A stretch of DNA of 64,000 nt from Symsagittifera roscoffensis (Eukaryota > Xenacoelomorpha > Acoela > Convolutidae), in the NCBI RefSeq assembly GCF_963678635.1, contig NC_087069.1:20868660-20932659 (forward strand), in the 5' to 3' direction. Under the pieces are notes generated by a model. That model saw only the letters and a list, made by a program, of their open reading frames with translations, was not told where the DNA came from and made no database searches. The position numbers and the translations under genes were made by a program. Positions 31,101 through 45,500 of the stretch are shown piece by piece. How positions within the stretch are numbered: position 1 is the first letter of the stretch; each line of letters starts with the position of its first letter.

Positions 31101-34100
31101 AATTGGTTATAATGGATTTTCGTGGTCTATAATCTTGTAAAAATAATCGATTCCCATGTTACTTTCAGGCACCAAAATTGGACTAAAAATGGGAACAAAA
31201 ATAGGGCCAAATCGAAAAGTATTATAATTCATTTTGAATCCATCGTAATGGACTTTATAATAAGTAGGAAATCACATTAAAAAGGATTTTTTTTCATTTT
31301 ATTTTTGTTTCGCGCTTTGTGCAAAATCACATTAAAAGTAGAAAATCACATTAAATTGGTTTTTTTTTCTACTTTGTTTTTCGCGCGTTGTGCAAAAAAA
31401 GCCTTTCCTAGCTCAATAGAATTTACTCGCTTATTTTTTTATCCACAAAATGTGCTGCTTCTTCAGATCAGGAGGCACATTAATTGCTATATAAAAACTG
31501 ACATAGAAAGAAAATACAGAAATTTGTTGCTTCAATAGGAATTTTAAACAAGTACATAAGTAACATCTTTAAAAGGGGTGAGTGTGTTCATATTGTCCCC
31601 GACGTTGCTTCTCGTCTCACATTAGATGTGAAAGTTTTAAAGATGCGACTAAATCTCCGCAGAAGGTAAAAAAACACCCGCATTTAAGAAAAGTGAAAAC
31701 AAATCGATTATAATGGATTTTTGTGGTCTATAATCTTGTGAATATAATCGATTCCCGTGTTTCTTTCAGACACCAAAATTGGACTAAAAATGGGAACAAA
31801 AATGGGGCCAAAACGAAAAGCATTATAATTCATTTTGAATCCATTGTAATGGACTTTATAATAAGTAGGAAATCACATTAAAAAGGATTTTTTTTCCACT
31901 TTGTTTTTGTTTCGCGCGTTGTGCAAAATCACATTAAAAGTAGAAAATCACATTAAATTGGTTTTTTTTCCACTTTGTTTTTCGCGCGTTGTGCAGTAAA
32001 AGCCTTTCTCAGCTCAATAGAATTTACTCGCCTATTTTTTTACCCACAAAATGTGCTGCTTCCTCTGATCAGGAGGCACATTAATTGCTATATAAAAACT
32101 GACATAGAAAGAAAATACAGAAATTTGTTGCTTCAATAGGAATTTTAAACAAGTACAAACGTAACATCTTTAAAAGGGGTGAGTGTGTTCATATCGTCCC
32201 CGGCGTTACTTCTCGTCTCACATTAGATGTGAAAGTTTTAAAGATGCGACTAATTCTCCGCAGAAGGTAAAAAAACACCCGCATTTAAGAAAAGTGAAAA
32301 CAAATCGATTATAATGGATTTTCGTGGTCTATAATCTTGCGAATATAATCGATTCCCATGTTACTTTCAGACAACAAAATTGGACTAAAAATGGGAACAA
32401 AAATGGGGCCAAAACGAAAAGCATTATAATTCATTTTGAATCCATTGTAATGGACTTTATAATAAGAAGGAAATCACATTAAAAAGGATTTTTTTTCCAC
32501 TTTATTTTTGTTTCGCGCATTGTGCAAAATCACATTAAAAGTAGAAAATCACATTAAATTGGTTTTTTTTCCACTTTGTTTTTCGCGCGTTGTGCAAAAA
32601 AAGCCTTTCCCAGCTCAATAAAATTTACTCGTCTGTTTTTTTACCCACAAAATGTGCTGCTTCCTCTGATCAGGAGGCACAATAATTGCTATATAAAAAC
32701 TGACATAGAAAGAAAATACAGAAATTTGTTGCTTCAATAGGAATTTTAAACAAGTACAAAAGTAACATCTTTAAATGGGGTGAGTGTGTTCATATCGTCT
32801 CCGGCGTTGCTTCTCGTCTCACATTAGATGTGAAAGTTTTAAAGATGCGACTAAATCTCCGTAGAAGGTAAAAAAACACCCGCATTTAAGAGAAGTGAAA
32901 ACAAATCGATTATAATGGATTTTCGTGGTCTATAGTCTTGTAAAAATAATCGATTCCCATGTTACTTTCAGACACCAAAATTAGACTAAAATAGGAACAA
33001 AAATGGGGCCGAAACGAAAAGCATTATAATTCATTTTGAATCCCTTGTAATGGACTTTATAATAAGCAGGAAATCACATTAAAAATGATTTTTTTTCCAC
33101 TTTATTTTTGTTTCGCGCGTTGTGCAAAATCACATTAAAAGTAGAAAATCACATTAAATTGTTTTTTTTCCACTTTGTTTTTCGCGCGTTGTGCAAAAAA
33201 AGCCTTTCCCAGCTCAAAAGAATTTCCTCGCCTATTTTTTTACCCACAAATTGTGCTGCTTCCTCTGATCAGGAGGCACATTAATTGCCCTATAAAACTG
33301 ATATCGAAAAAAATACAGAAATTTGTTGCCTAAATAGCAATTTTAAACAAGTGAAAGATTAGCATCTGTAAAAGGGGTGAGAATGTTCATATCGTACCCG
33401 GCGTTGCTTCTCGTCTCACATTAGATGTTAAACTTTCAAAGATGCGACTAAACCTCCACAGAGGGTAACCAAAACTCCCGCATTTAAGAAAAGTGAAAAC
33501 CAATCGATTATAATGGATTTTCATGGTATATATTGTTGTAAATATAATCGATTCATCCCTCTTAAAAAATTAACATCTTTGAAAGGGGTGAGTGTGTTCT
33601 TACCGTCCTCGGTCTTGCTTCTCGTCTCACATTAGATGTGAAAGTTTTAAAGATGCGACTAAATCTCCGCAGAAGGTAAAAAAACACCCGCATTTAAGAA
33701 AAGTGAAAACAAATCGATTATAATGGATTTTTGTGGTCTATAATTTTGTGAATATAATCGATTCCCATGTTTCTTTCAGACACCAAAATTGGATTAAAAA
33801 TGGGAACAAAAATGGGGCCAAAACGAAAAGCATTATAATTCATTTTGAATCCATTGTAATGGACTTTATAATAAGTAGGAAATCATATTAAAAAGGATTT
33901 TTTTTTCCACTTTATTTTTGTTTCGCGCTTTGTGCAAAATCACATTAAAAGTAGAAAATCACATTAAATTGGTTTTTTTCCACTTTGTTTTTCGCGCGTT
34001 GTGCAAAAAAAGCCTTTCCCAGCTCAATAGATTTTACTCGCCTATTTTTTTACCCACAAAATGTGCTGCTTCCTCTGATCAGGAGGCACATTAATTGCTA

Positions 34101-36490
34101 TATAAAAACTGACATAGAAAGAAAATACAGAAATTTGTTGCTTCAATAGAAATTTTAAACAAGTACAAAAATAACATCTTTAAAAGGGGTGAGTGTGTTC
34201 ATATCGTCACCGGCGTTGCTTCTCGTCTCACATTAGATGTGAAAGGTTAAAGATGCGACTAAATCTCCGCAGAAGGTAAAAAAACACCCGCATTTAAGAA
34301 AAGTGAAAACAAATCGATTATAATGGATTTTCGTGGTCTATAATCTTGTAAAAATAATCGACTCCCATGTTACTTTCAGACACCAAAATTGGAATAAAAC
34401 GGGAACAAAAATGGGGCCAAAACGAAAAGCATTATAATTCATTTTGAATCCATTGTAATGGACTTTATAATAAGTAGGAAATCATATTAAAAAGGATTTT
34501 TTTTTCCACTTTATTTTTGTTTCGCGCTTTGTGCAAAATCACATTAAAAGTAGAAAATCACATTAAATTGGTTTTTTTCCACTTTGTTTTTCGCGCGTTG
34601 TGCAGAAAAAGCCTTTCCCAGCTCAATAGAACTTCCTCGCCTATTTTTTTACCCACAAAATGTGCTGCTTCCTCTGATCAGGAGGCACATTAATTGCCCT
34701 ATAAAACTGATATCGAAAAAAAAATACAGAAATTTGTTGCCTAAATAGCAATTTTAAACAAGTGAAAGATTAGCATCTGTAAAAGGGGTGAGAATGTTCA
34801 TATCGTACCCGGCGTTGCTTCTCGTCTCACATTAGATGTGAAAGTTTAAAGATGCGACTAAATCTCCGCAGAAGGTAAAAAAACACCCGCATTTACGAAA
34901 AGTGAAAACAAATCGATTATAATGGATTTTGTGGTCTATAATCTTGTAAAAATAATCGACTCCCATGTTACTTTCAGACACCAAAATTGGAATAAAATGG
35001 GAACAAAAATGGGGCCAAAACAAAAAGCATTATAATTCATTTTGAATCCATTGTAATGGACTTTATAATAAGTAGGAAATCATATTAAAAAGATTTTTTT
35101 TTCCACTTTATTTTTGTTTCGCGCTTTGTGCAAAATCAAATTAAAAGTAGAAAATCACATTAAATTGGTTTTTTTCCACTTTGTTTTTCGCGCGTTGTGC
35201 GAAAAAAGCCTTTCCCAGCTCAATAGAATTTCCTCGCCTATTTTTTTACCCACAAATTGTGCTGCTTCCTCTGATCAGGAGGCACATTAATTGCCCTATA
35301 AAACTGATATCGAAAAAAATACAGAAATTTGTTGCCTAAATAGCAATTTTAAACAAGTGAAAGATTAGCATCTGTAAAAGGGGTGAGAATGTTCATATCG
35401 TACCCGGCGTTGCTTCTCGTCTCACATTAGATGTGAAAGTTTTAAAGATGCGACTAAATCTCCGCAGAAGGTAAAAAAACACCCGCATTTAAGAAAAGTG
35501 AAAACAAATCGATTATAATGGATTTTTGTGGTCTATAATCTTGTGAATATAATCGATTACCATGTTTCTTTCAGACACCAAAATTGGACTAAAAATGGGA
35601 ACAAAAATGGGGCCAAAACGAAAAGCATTATAATTCATTTTGAATCCATTGTAATGGACTTTATAATAAGTAGGAAATCATATTAAAAAGATTTTTTTTT
35701 CCACTTTATTTTTGTTTCGCGCTTTGTGCAAAATCAAATTAAAAGTAGAAAATCACATTAAATTGGTTTTTTTCCACTTTGTTTTTCGCGCGTTGTGCGA
35801 AAAAAGCCTTTCCCAGCTCAATAGAATTTACTCGCCTATTTTTGAGCCACAAATTGTGCTGCTTCCTCTGATCAGGAGGCACATTAATTGCTATATAAAA
35901 ACTGACATAGAAAGAAAATACAGAAATTTGTTGCTTCAATAGGAATTTTAAACAAGTAAAAGAGTAACATCTTTGAAAGGGGTGAGTGTGTTCTTATCGT
36001 CCCCGGCCTTGCTTCTCGTCTCACATTAGATATGAAAGTTTTAAAGATGCGACTAAATCTCCGCAGAAGGTAAAAAAAACACCCGCATTTAAGAAAAGTG
36101 AAAACAAATCGATTATAATGGATTTTCGTGGTCTATAATCTTGTGAATATAATCCATTTCCCATGTTACTTTCAGACAACAAAATTGGACTAAAAATGGG
36201 AACAAAAATGGGGCCAAAACGAAAAAAATTATAATTCTATTTGAATCCATTGTAATGGACTTTATAATAAGTAGGAAATCACATTAAATGGATTTTTTTC
36301 CACTTTACTTTTGTTTCGGGCATTGTGCAAAATCACATTAAAAGTAGAAAATCACATTAAAATGGATTTTTTTCCACTTCGTTTTTCGCCGTTGTGCAAA
36401 AAAGCTTTTCCCAGCTCAAAAGAATTTACTCGCCTATTTTTTTACCCACAAAATGTGCTGCTTCCTCTGATCAGGAGGCACAATAATTGC

Positions 36491-36499
36491 TATATAAAA
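36491..36499 (+). promoter_or_regulatory. TATA-like box, example from one satellite unit
   Basis: TATATAAAA sits about 90 bases before the donor-like GTGAGT of the next part A. Most units keep GCTATATAAAAACTG here; a subset has CCCTATAAAAC. It resembles a core promoter by sequence only. Confidence 0.3.
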
Positions 36500-36580
36500 A
36501 CTGACAAAGAAAAAAAATACAGAAATTTGTTGCTTCAATAGGAATTTTAAACAAGTAAAAGAGTAACATCTTTGAAAGGG

Positions 36581-36772
36581 GTGAGTGTGTTCTTATCGTC
36601 CCCGGCCTTGCTTCTCGTCTCACATTAGATGTGAAAGTTTTAAAGATGCGACTAAATCTCCGCAGAAGGTAAAAAAACACCCGCATTTAAGAAAAGTGAA
36701 AACAAATCGATTATAATGGATTTTCGTGGTCTATAATCTTGTGAATATAATCGATTCCCATGTTACTTTCAG
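36581..36772 (+). other. Intron-like interval inside part A, example
   Basis: GGG|GTGAGT at 36,578-36,586 fits a 5' splice site and TTACTTTCAG at 36,763-36,772 fits a 3' splice site, about 190 bases apart. Both are kept in most units of the array. No evidence of splicing is available from sequence. Confidence 0.3.
36705..36756. other. 11-bp inverted-repeat arms in part A, example
   Basis: AATCGATTATA (36,705-36,715) and TATAATCGATT (36,746-36,756) are exact reverse complements with a 30-base loop. The arms are shared by most units, with occasional loss as near 36,150. Confidence 0.8.
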
Positions 36773-39700
36773 ACACCAAAATTGGAATAAAATGGGAACA
36801 AAAATGGGGCCAAAACGAAAAGCATTATAATTCATTTTGAATCCATTGTAATGGACTTTATAATAAGTAGGAAATCATATTAAAAAGATTTTTTTTTCCA
36901 CTTTATTTTTGTTTCGCGCTTTGTGCAAAATCAAATTAAAAGTAGAAAATCACATTAAATTGGTTTTTTTCCACTTTGTTTTTCGCGCGTTGTGCAAAAA
37001 AAGCCTTTCCCAGCTCAATAGAATTTCCTCGCCTATTTTTTTACCCACAAATTGTGCTGCTTCCTCTGATCAGGAGGCACATTAATTGCCCTATAAAACT
37101 GATATCGAAAAAAATACAGAAATTTGTTGCCTAAATAGCAATTTTAAACAAGTGAAAGATTAGCATCTGTAAAAGGGGTGAGAATGTTCATATCGTACCC
37201 GGCGTTGCTTCTCGTCTCACATTAGATGTGAAAGTTTAAAGATGCGACTAAATCTCCGCAGAAGGTAAAAAAACACCCGCATTTACGAAAAGTGAAAACA
37301 AATCGATTATAATGGATTTCGTGGTCTATAATCTTGTAAAAGTAATCGACTCCCATGTTACTTTCAGACACCAAAATTGGAATAAAATGGGAACAAAAAT
37401 GGGGCCAAAACGAAAAGCATTATAATTCATTTTGAATCCATTGTAATGGACTTTATAATAAGTAGGAAATCATATTAAAAAGATTTTTTTTCCACTTTAT
37501 TTTTGTTTCGCGCTTTGTGCAAAATCAAATTAAAAGTAGAAAATCACATTAAATTGGTTTTTTTCCACTTTGTTTTTCGCGCGTTGTGCAAAAAAAGCCT
37601 TTCCCAGCTCAATAGAATTTCCTCGCCTATTTTTTTACCCACAAATTGTGCTGCTTCCTCTGATCAGGAGGCACATTAATTGCCCTATAAAACTGATATC
37701 GAAAAAAAATACAGAAATTTGTTGCCTAAATAGCAATTTTAAACAAGTGAAAGATTAGCATCTGTAAAAGGGGTGAGAATGTTCATATCGTACCCGGCGT
37801 TGCTTCTCGTCTCACATTAGATGTGAAAGTTTTAAAGATGCGACTAAATCTCCGCAGAAGGTAAAAAAACACCCGCATTTAAGAAAAGTGAAAACAAATC
37901 GATTATAATGGATTTTTGTGGTCTATAATCTTGTGAATATAATCGATTACCATGTTTCTTTCAGACACCAAAATTGGACTAAAAATGGGAACAAAAATGG
38001 GGCCAAAACGAAAAGCATTATAATTCATTTTGAATCCATTCTAATGGACTTTATAATAAGTAGGAAATCACATTAAAAAGGATTTTTTTTCCACTTTACT
38101 TTTGTTTCGGGCATTGTGCAAAATCACATTAAAAGTAGAAAATCACATTAAAATGGATTTTTTTCCACTTTGTTTTTCGCGCGTTGTGCAAAAAAGCTTT
38201 TCCCAGCTCAAAAGAATTTACTCGCCTATTTTTTTACCCACAAATTGTGCTGCTTCCTCTGATCAGGAGGCACAATAATTGCTATATAAAAACTGACAAA
38301 GAAAAAAAATACAGAAATTTGTTGCTTCAATAGGAATTTTAAACAAGTAAAAGAGTAACATCTTTGAAAGGGGTGAGTGTGTTCTTATCGTCCCCGGCCT
38401 TGCTTCTCGTCTCACATTAGATGTGAAAGTTTTAAAGATGCGACTAAATCTCCGCAGAAGGTAAAAAAACACCCGCATTTAAGAAAAGTGAAAACAAATC
38501 GATTATAATGGATTTTCGTGGTCTATAATCTTGTGAATATAATCGATTCCCATGTTACTTTCAGACAACAAAATTGGATTAAAAATGGGAACAAAAATGG
38601 GGCCAAAACGGAAAAGCTTTATAATTCATTTTGAATCCATTGTAATGGACTTTATAACAAGTAGAAAATCACATTAATATGGATTTTTTTCCACTTTACT
38701 TTTGTTTCGCGCATTGTGCAAAATCACATTAAAAGTAGAAAATCACATTAAAATGGATTTTTTTCCACTTTGTTTTTCGCGCGTTGTGCAAAAAAGCCTT
38801 TCCCAGCTCAATAAAATTTACTCGCCTATTTTTTTACCCACAAAATGTGCTGCTTCCTCTGATCAGGAGGCACATTAATTGCTATATAAAACTGATATCG
38901 AAAAAAAAATACAGAAATTTGTTGCCTAAGTAGCAATTTTAAACAAGTGAAAGATTAGCATCTGTAAAAGGGGTGAGAATGTTCATATCGTACCCGGCGT
39001 TGCTTCTCGTCTCACATTAGATGTGAAAGTTTTAAAGATGCGACTAAATCTCCGTAGAAGGTAAAAACACCCGCATTTAAGAAAAATGAAAACAAATCGA
39101 TTTTAATGGATTTTTGTGGTCTATAATCTTGTGAATATAATCGATTCCCATGTTTCTTTCAGACACCAAAATTGGACTAAAAATGGGAACAAAAGTGGGG
39201 CCAAAACGAAAAGCATTATAATTCATTTTGAATCCATTGTAATGGACTTTATAATAAGTAGGAAAACACATTAATATGGATTTTTTTCCACTTTATTTTT
39301 GTTTCGCGCATTGTGCAAAATCACATTAAAATGAGAAAATCACATTAAAATGGATTTTTTTCCACTTTGTTTTTCGCGCGTTGTGCAAAAAAGCCTTTCC
39401 CAGCTCAATAGAATTTACTCGCCTATTTTTTTACCCACAAAATAGGCTGCTTCCTCTGATCAGGAGGCACATTAATTGCTGTATAAAAACTGACATAGAA
39501 AGAAAATACAGAAATTTGTTGCCTAAAAAGCAATTTTAAACAAGTGAAAGATTAATATCTTTAAAAGGGGTGAGTGTGTTCATATCGCCCCGGCGTTGCT
39601 TCTCGTCTCAAATTAGATGTGAAACTTTCAAAGATGCGACTAAACCTCCACAGAGGGTAACAAAAACACCCGCATTTAAGAAAAGTGAAAACCAATCGAT

Positions 39701-42477
39701 TATAATGGATTTTCATGGTATATATTGTTGTAAATATAATCGATTCATCCCTTTTAAAAAATTAACATCTTTGAAAGGGGTGAGTGTGTTCTTATCGTCC
39801 CCGGCCTTGCTTCTCGTCTCACAATAGATGTGAAAGTTTTAAAGATGCGACTAAATCTCCGCAGAAGGTAAAAAAACACCCGCATTTAAGAAAAGTGAAA
39901 ACAAATCGATTATAATGGATTTTCGTGGTCTATAATCTTGTGAATATAATCGATTCCCATGTTACTTTCAGACAACAAAATTGGATTAAAAATGGGAACA
40001 AAAATGGGGCCAAAACGAAAAGCATTATAATTCATTTTGAATCCATTGTAATGGACTTTATAATAAGTAGGAAATCACATTAATATGGATTTTTTTCCAC
40101 TTTACTTTTGTTTCGCGCATTGTGCAAAATCACATTAAAAGTAGAAAATCACTTAAAAATGGATTTTTTTCCACTTTGTTTTTCGCGCGTTTTGCAAAAA
40201 AGCCTTTCCCAGCTCAATAGAATTTACTCGCCTATTTTTTTACCCACAAAATGTGCTGCTTCCTCTGATCAGGAGGCACATTAATTGCTATATAAAAACT
40301 GATATCGAAAGAAAATACAGAAATTTGTTGCCTAAATAGCAATTTTAAACAAGTGAAAGATTAATATCTTTAAAAGGGGTGAGTGTGTTCATATCGTCCC
40401 CGGCGTTGCTTCTCGTCTCACATTAGATGTTAAACTTTCAAAGATGCGACTAAACCTCCACAGAGGGTAACCAAAACACCCGCATTTAAGAAAAGTGAAA
40501 ACCAATCGATTATAATGGATTTTCATGGTATAGATTGTTGTAAATATAATCGATTCATCCCTCTTAAAAAATTAACATCTTTGAAAGGGGTGAGTGTGTT
40601 CTTACCGTCCTCGGTCTTGCTTCTCGTCTCACATTAGATGTGAAAGTTTTAAAGATGCGACTAAATCTCCGCAGAAGGTAAAAAAACAACCGCATTTAAG
40701 AAAAGTGAAAACAAATCGATTATAATGGATTTACGTGGTCTATAATCTTGTAAAAATAATCGATTCCCATGTTACTTTCAGACTCCAAATTTGGACTAAA
40801 AATGGGAACAAAAATGGGGCCAAAACAAAAAGCATTATAATTCATTTTAAATCCAATGTAATGGACTTTATAATAAGTAGGAAATCACATTAAAAAGGAT
40901 CTTTTTTTCACTTTATTTTTGTTTCGCGCGTTGTGCAAAACCACATTAAAAGTAGAAAATCACACTAAATTGGATTTTTTTTCCACTTTGTTTTTCGCGC
41001 GTTGTGCAAAAAAAAGCCTTTCCCAGCTCAATAGAATTTACTCGCCTAGTTTTTTACCCACAAAATATGCTGCTTCCTCTGATCAGGAGGCACATTAATT
41101 GCTATATAAAACTGATATCGAAAAAAAAACAGAAATTTGTTGCCTAAATAGCAATTTTAAAAAAGTGAAAGATAAGCATCTGTAAAAGGGGTGAGAATGA
41201 TCATATCGTACCCGGCGTTGCTTCTCGTCTCACATTAGATGTGAAAGTTTTAAAGATGCGACTAAAATTCCGCAGAAGGTAAAAAAAACACCCGCATTTA
41301 AGAAAAGTGAAAACAAATCGATTATAATGGATTTTCGTGGTCTATAATCTTGTGAATATAATCGATTCTCATGTTACTTTCAGACACCAAAATTGGACTA
41401 AAAATGGGAACACAAATGGGGCCAAAACGAAAAGCATTATAATTCATTTTGAATCCATTGTAATGGACTTTATAATAAGTAGGAAATCACATTAATATGG
41501 ATTTTTTTCCACTTTACTTTTGTTTTGCGCATTGTGCAAAATCACATTAAAATGAGAAAATCACATTAAAAAGAATTTTTTTCCACTTTGTTTTTCGCGC
41601 GTTGAGCAAAAAAGCCTTTCCCAGCTCAATAAAATTTACTCGCCTATTTTTTTACCCACAAAATGTGGTGCTTCCTCTGATCCGGAGGCACATTAATTGC
41701 TATATAAAAACTGACATAGAAAGAAAATACAGAAATTTGTTGCTTCAATAGGAATTTTAAACAAGTAAAAGAGTAACATCTTTGAAAGGGGTGAGTGTGT
41801 TCTTATCGTCCCCGGCCTTGCTTCTCGTCTCACATTAGATGTGAAAGTTTTAAAGATGCGACTAAAACTCCGCAGAAGGTAAAAAAACACCCGCATTTAA
41901 GAACAGTGAAAACAAATCGCTTATAATGGATTTTTGTGGTCTATAATCTTGTGAATATAATCGATTCCCATGTTACTTTCAGACACCAAAATTGGACTAA
42001 AAATTGGAACAAAAATGGGGCCAAAACGAAAAGCATTATATTTCATTTTGAATCCATTGTAATGGATTTTATAATAAGTAGGAAATCACATTAATATGGA
42101 TTTTTTTCCACTTTACTTTTGTTTCGCGCATTGTGCAAAATCACATTAAAAGTAGAAAATCACATTAAAATGGATTTTTTCTACTTTGTTTTTCGCGCGT
42201 TGTGCAAAAAAGCCTTTCCCAGCTCAATAGAATTTACTCGCCTATTTTTTTACCCACAAAATGTGCTGCTTCCTCTGATCAGGAGGCACAATAATTGCTA
42301 TATAAAAACTGATATCGAAAAAAAATACAGAAATTTGTTGCCTAAATAGCAATTTTAAACAAGTGAAAGATTAATATCTTTAAAAGGGGTGAGTGTGTTC
42401 ATATCGTCCCCGGCGTTGCTTCTCGTCTCACATTAGATGTGAACTTTTCAAAGATGCGACTAAATCTCTACAGAGGG

Positions 42478-42520
42478 TAACAAAATGTGCTGCTCACCCA
42501 CGAAATGTGCTGCTTCCTCT
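42478..42520. repeat. Hybrid junction of a shortened unit
   Basis: Part A is cut at GGGTAACAAAAT and joined directly to the late-B sequence GTGCTGCTCACCCAC, just before a normal late-B segment. The same junction occurs near 43,320, 60,913 and 61,753. It shortens the step between landmarks to about 240 bp and shows an unequal recombination at a short AACAAAATGTGCTGC match. Confidence 0.75.
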
Positions 42521-45500
42521 GATTAGGAGGCACATTAATTGCTACATAAAAACTGACATAGAAAGAAAATACAGAAATTTGTTGCTTCAATAGGAATTTT
42601 AAACAAGTAAAAGAGTAACATCTTTGAAAGGGATGAGTTTGTTCTTATCGTCCCCGGCCTTGCTTCTCGTCTCACATTAGATGTGAAAGTTTTAAAGATG
42701 CGACTAAATCTCCGCATAAGGTAAAAAAACAACCGCGTTTAAGAAAATTGAAAACAAATTGATTATAATGGATTTTCGTGGTCTATAATCTTGTGAATAT
42801 AATCGATTCCCACGTTACTTTCAGACACCAAAATTGGACTAAAAATGGGAACAAAAATGGAGCCAAAACGAAAAGCATTATAATTCATTTTGAACCCATT
42901 GTAATGTACTTTATAATAAGTAGGAAATCACATTAAATATGGATTTTTTTCCACTTTACTTTTAATTCGCGCATTGTGCAAAATCACATTAAAAGTAGAA
43001 AACCACATTAAAATGGTTTTTTTTCCACTTTGTTTTTCGCGCATTGTGCAAAAAAGCCTTTCCCAGCTCAATAGAATTTACTCGCCTATTTTTTTACCCA
43101 CAAAATAGGCTGCTTCCTCTGATCAGGAGGCACATTAATTGCTATATAAAAACTGATATCGAAAGAAAATACAGAAATTTGTTGCCTAAATAGCAATTTT
43201 AAACAAGTGAAAGATTAATATCTTTAAAAGAGGTGAGTGTGTTCATATCGTCCCCGGCGTTGCTTCTCGTCTCACATTAGATGTGAAACTTTCAAAGATG
43301 CGACTAAATCTCCACAGAGGGTAACAAAATGTGCTGCTCACCCACAAAATGTGCTGCTTCCTCTGATTAGGAGGCACATTAATTGCTATATAAAAACTGA
43401 CATAGAAAGAAAATACAGAAATTTGTTGCTTCAATAGGACTTTTAAACAAGTAAAAGAGTAACATCTTTGAAAGGGATGAATGTGTTCTTATCGTCCCCG
43501 GCGTTGCTTCTCGTCTCACTTTAGATGTGAAACTTTCAAAGATGCGACTAAATCTCCACAGAGGGTAACAAAAACACCCGCATTTAAGAAAAAAGAAAAC
43601 CAATCGATTATAATGGATTTTCATGGTATATATTGTTGTAAATATAATCGATTCATCCCTTTTAAGAAATTAACATCTTTGAAAGGGGTGAGTGTGTTCT
43701 TATCGTCCCCGGCCTTGCTTCTCGTCTCACATTAGTTGTGAAAGTTTTAAAGATGCGACTAAATCTCCGCAGAAGGTAAAAAAACACCCGCATTTAAGAA
43801 AAGTGAAATCAAATCGATTATAATGGATTTTCGTGGTCTATAATCTTGTAAAAATAATCGATTCCCATCTTACTTTCAGACACCAAAATTGGACTAAAAA
43901 TGGGAACGAAAATGGGGCCAAAACGAAAAGCATTATAATTCTTTTTGAATCCATTGTAATGGACTTTATAATAAGTAGGAAATCACATTAAAAAGAATTT
44001 TTTTTCCACTTTATTTTTGTTTCGCGCGTTGTGCAAAAAAAGCTTTTCCCAGCTCAACAGAATTTACTCGCCTAATTTTTTACCCACAAAATGTGCTGCT
44101 TCCTCTGATCAGGAGGCACATTAATTGCTATATAAAACTGATATCGAAAGAAAATACAGAAATTTGTTGCCTAAATAGCAATTTTAAACAAGTGAAAGAT
44201 TAGCATCTGTTAAAGGGGTGAGAATGTTCATATCGTACCCCGCATTGCTTCTCGTCTCACATTAGGTGTGAAAGCTTTAAAGATGCGACTAAATCTCCGC
44301 AGAAGGTAAAAAAACACCCGCATTTAAGAAAAGTGAAAACAAATCGATTATAATGGATTTTCGTGGTCTATAATCTTGTAAAAATAATCGATTCCCATGT
44401 TTTTTTTCAGGCACCAAAATTGGACTAAAAATGGGAACAAAAATGGGGCCAAAACGAAAAGCATTATAATTAATTTTGAATCCATTGTAATGGACTTTAT
44501 AATAAGTAGGAAATCACATTAATTTGGATTTTTTTCCACTTTACTTTATTTTCGCGCATTGTGCGAAATCACATTAAAACGGATTTTTTTCCTCTTTGTT
44601 TTTCGCGCGTTGTGCAAAAAAGCCTTTCCCAGCTCAATAGAATTTACTCGCCTATTTTTTTACCCACAAAATGTGCTGCTTCCTCTGATCAGGAGGCACA
44701 ATAATTGCTATATAAAAACTGACATTGAAAGAAAATACAGAAATTTGTTGCTTCAACAGGAATTTTAAAGAAGTAAAAGAATAACATCTTTGAAAGGGGT
44801 GAGTGTGTTCTTATCGTCCCCGGCCTTGCTTCTCGTGTCACATTAGATGTGAAAGTTTTAAAGATGCGACTAAATCTCCGCAGAAGGTAAAAAAACACCC
44901 GCATTTAAGAAAAGTGAAAACAAATCGATTATAATGGATTTTCGTCGTCTATAATCTTGTTAATATAATCGATTCCCATGTTACTTTCAGACACCAAAAT
45001 TGGACTAAAAATGGGAACAAAAATGGGGCCAAAACGAAAAGCATTATAATTCATTTTGAATCCATTGTAATGGACTTTATATAATAAGTAGGAAATCACC
45101 TTAATATGGATTTTTTCCACTTTACTTTTGTTTCGCGCATTGTGCAAAATCACCCTAAAAGTGGAAAATCACTTTAAAATGGATTTTTTCCACTTTGTTT
45201 TTCGCGCGTTGTGCAAAAAAGCCTTTCCCAGCTCAATTGAATTTACTCGCCTATTTTTTTACCCACAAATTGTGCTGCTTCCTCTGACCAGGAGGCACAT
45301 TAATTGCTATATAAAAACTGACATAGAAAGAAAATACAGAAATTTGTTACTTCAATCGGAATTTTAAACAAGTAAAAGAGTAACATCTTTGAAAGGGGTG
45401 AGTGTGTTCTTATCGTCCCCGGCCTTGCTTCTCGTCTCACATTAGATGTGAAAGTTTTTAAGTTGCGACTAAATCTCCGCAGAAGGTAAAAAACACCCGC

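Larger units (their letters stand above)
36564..37160. repeat. Reference 597-bp satellite unit
   Basis: A typical one-A unit. Landmarks in order: donor-like GTGAGT at 36,581; TCACAT-TAG-ATGTGA dyad at 36,620-36,634; AATCGATTATA and TATAATCGATT arms at 36,705-36,715 and 36,746-36,756; acceptor-like TTACTTTCAG ending at 36,772; TCCATT-GT-AATGGA dyad at 36,842-36,855; the internal direct repeat at 36,871-36,930 and 36,945-36,999; and the TGATCAGGAGG region near 37,068. Confidence 0.85.
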
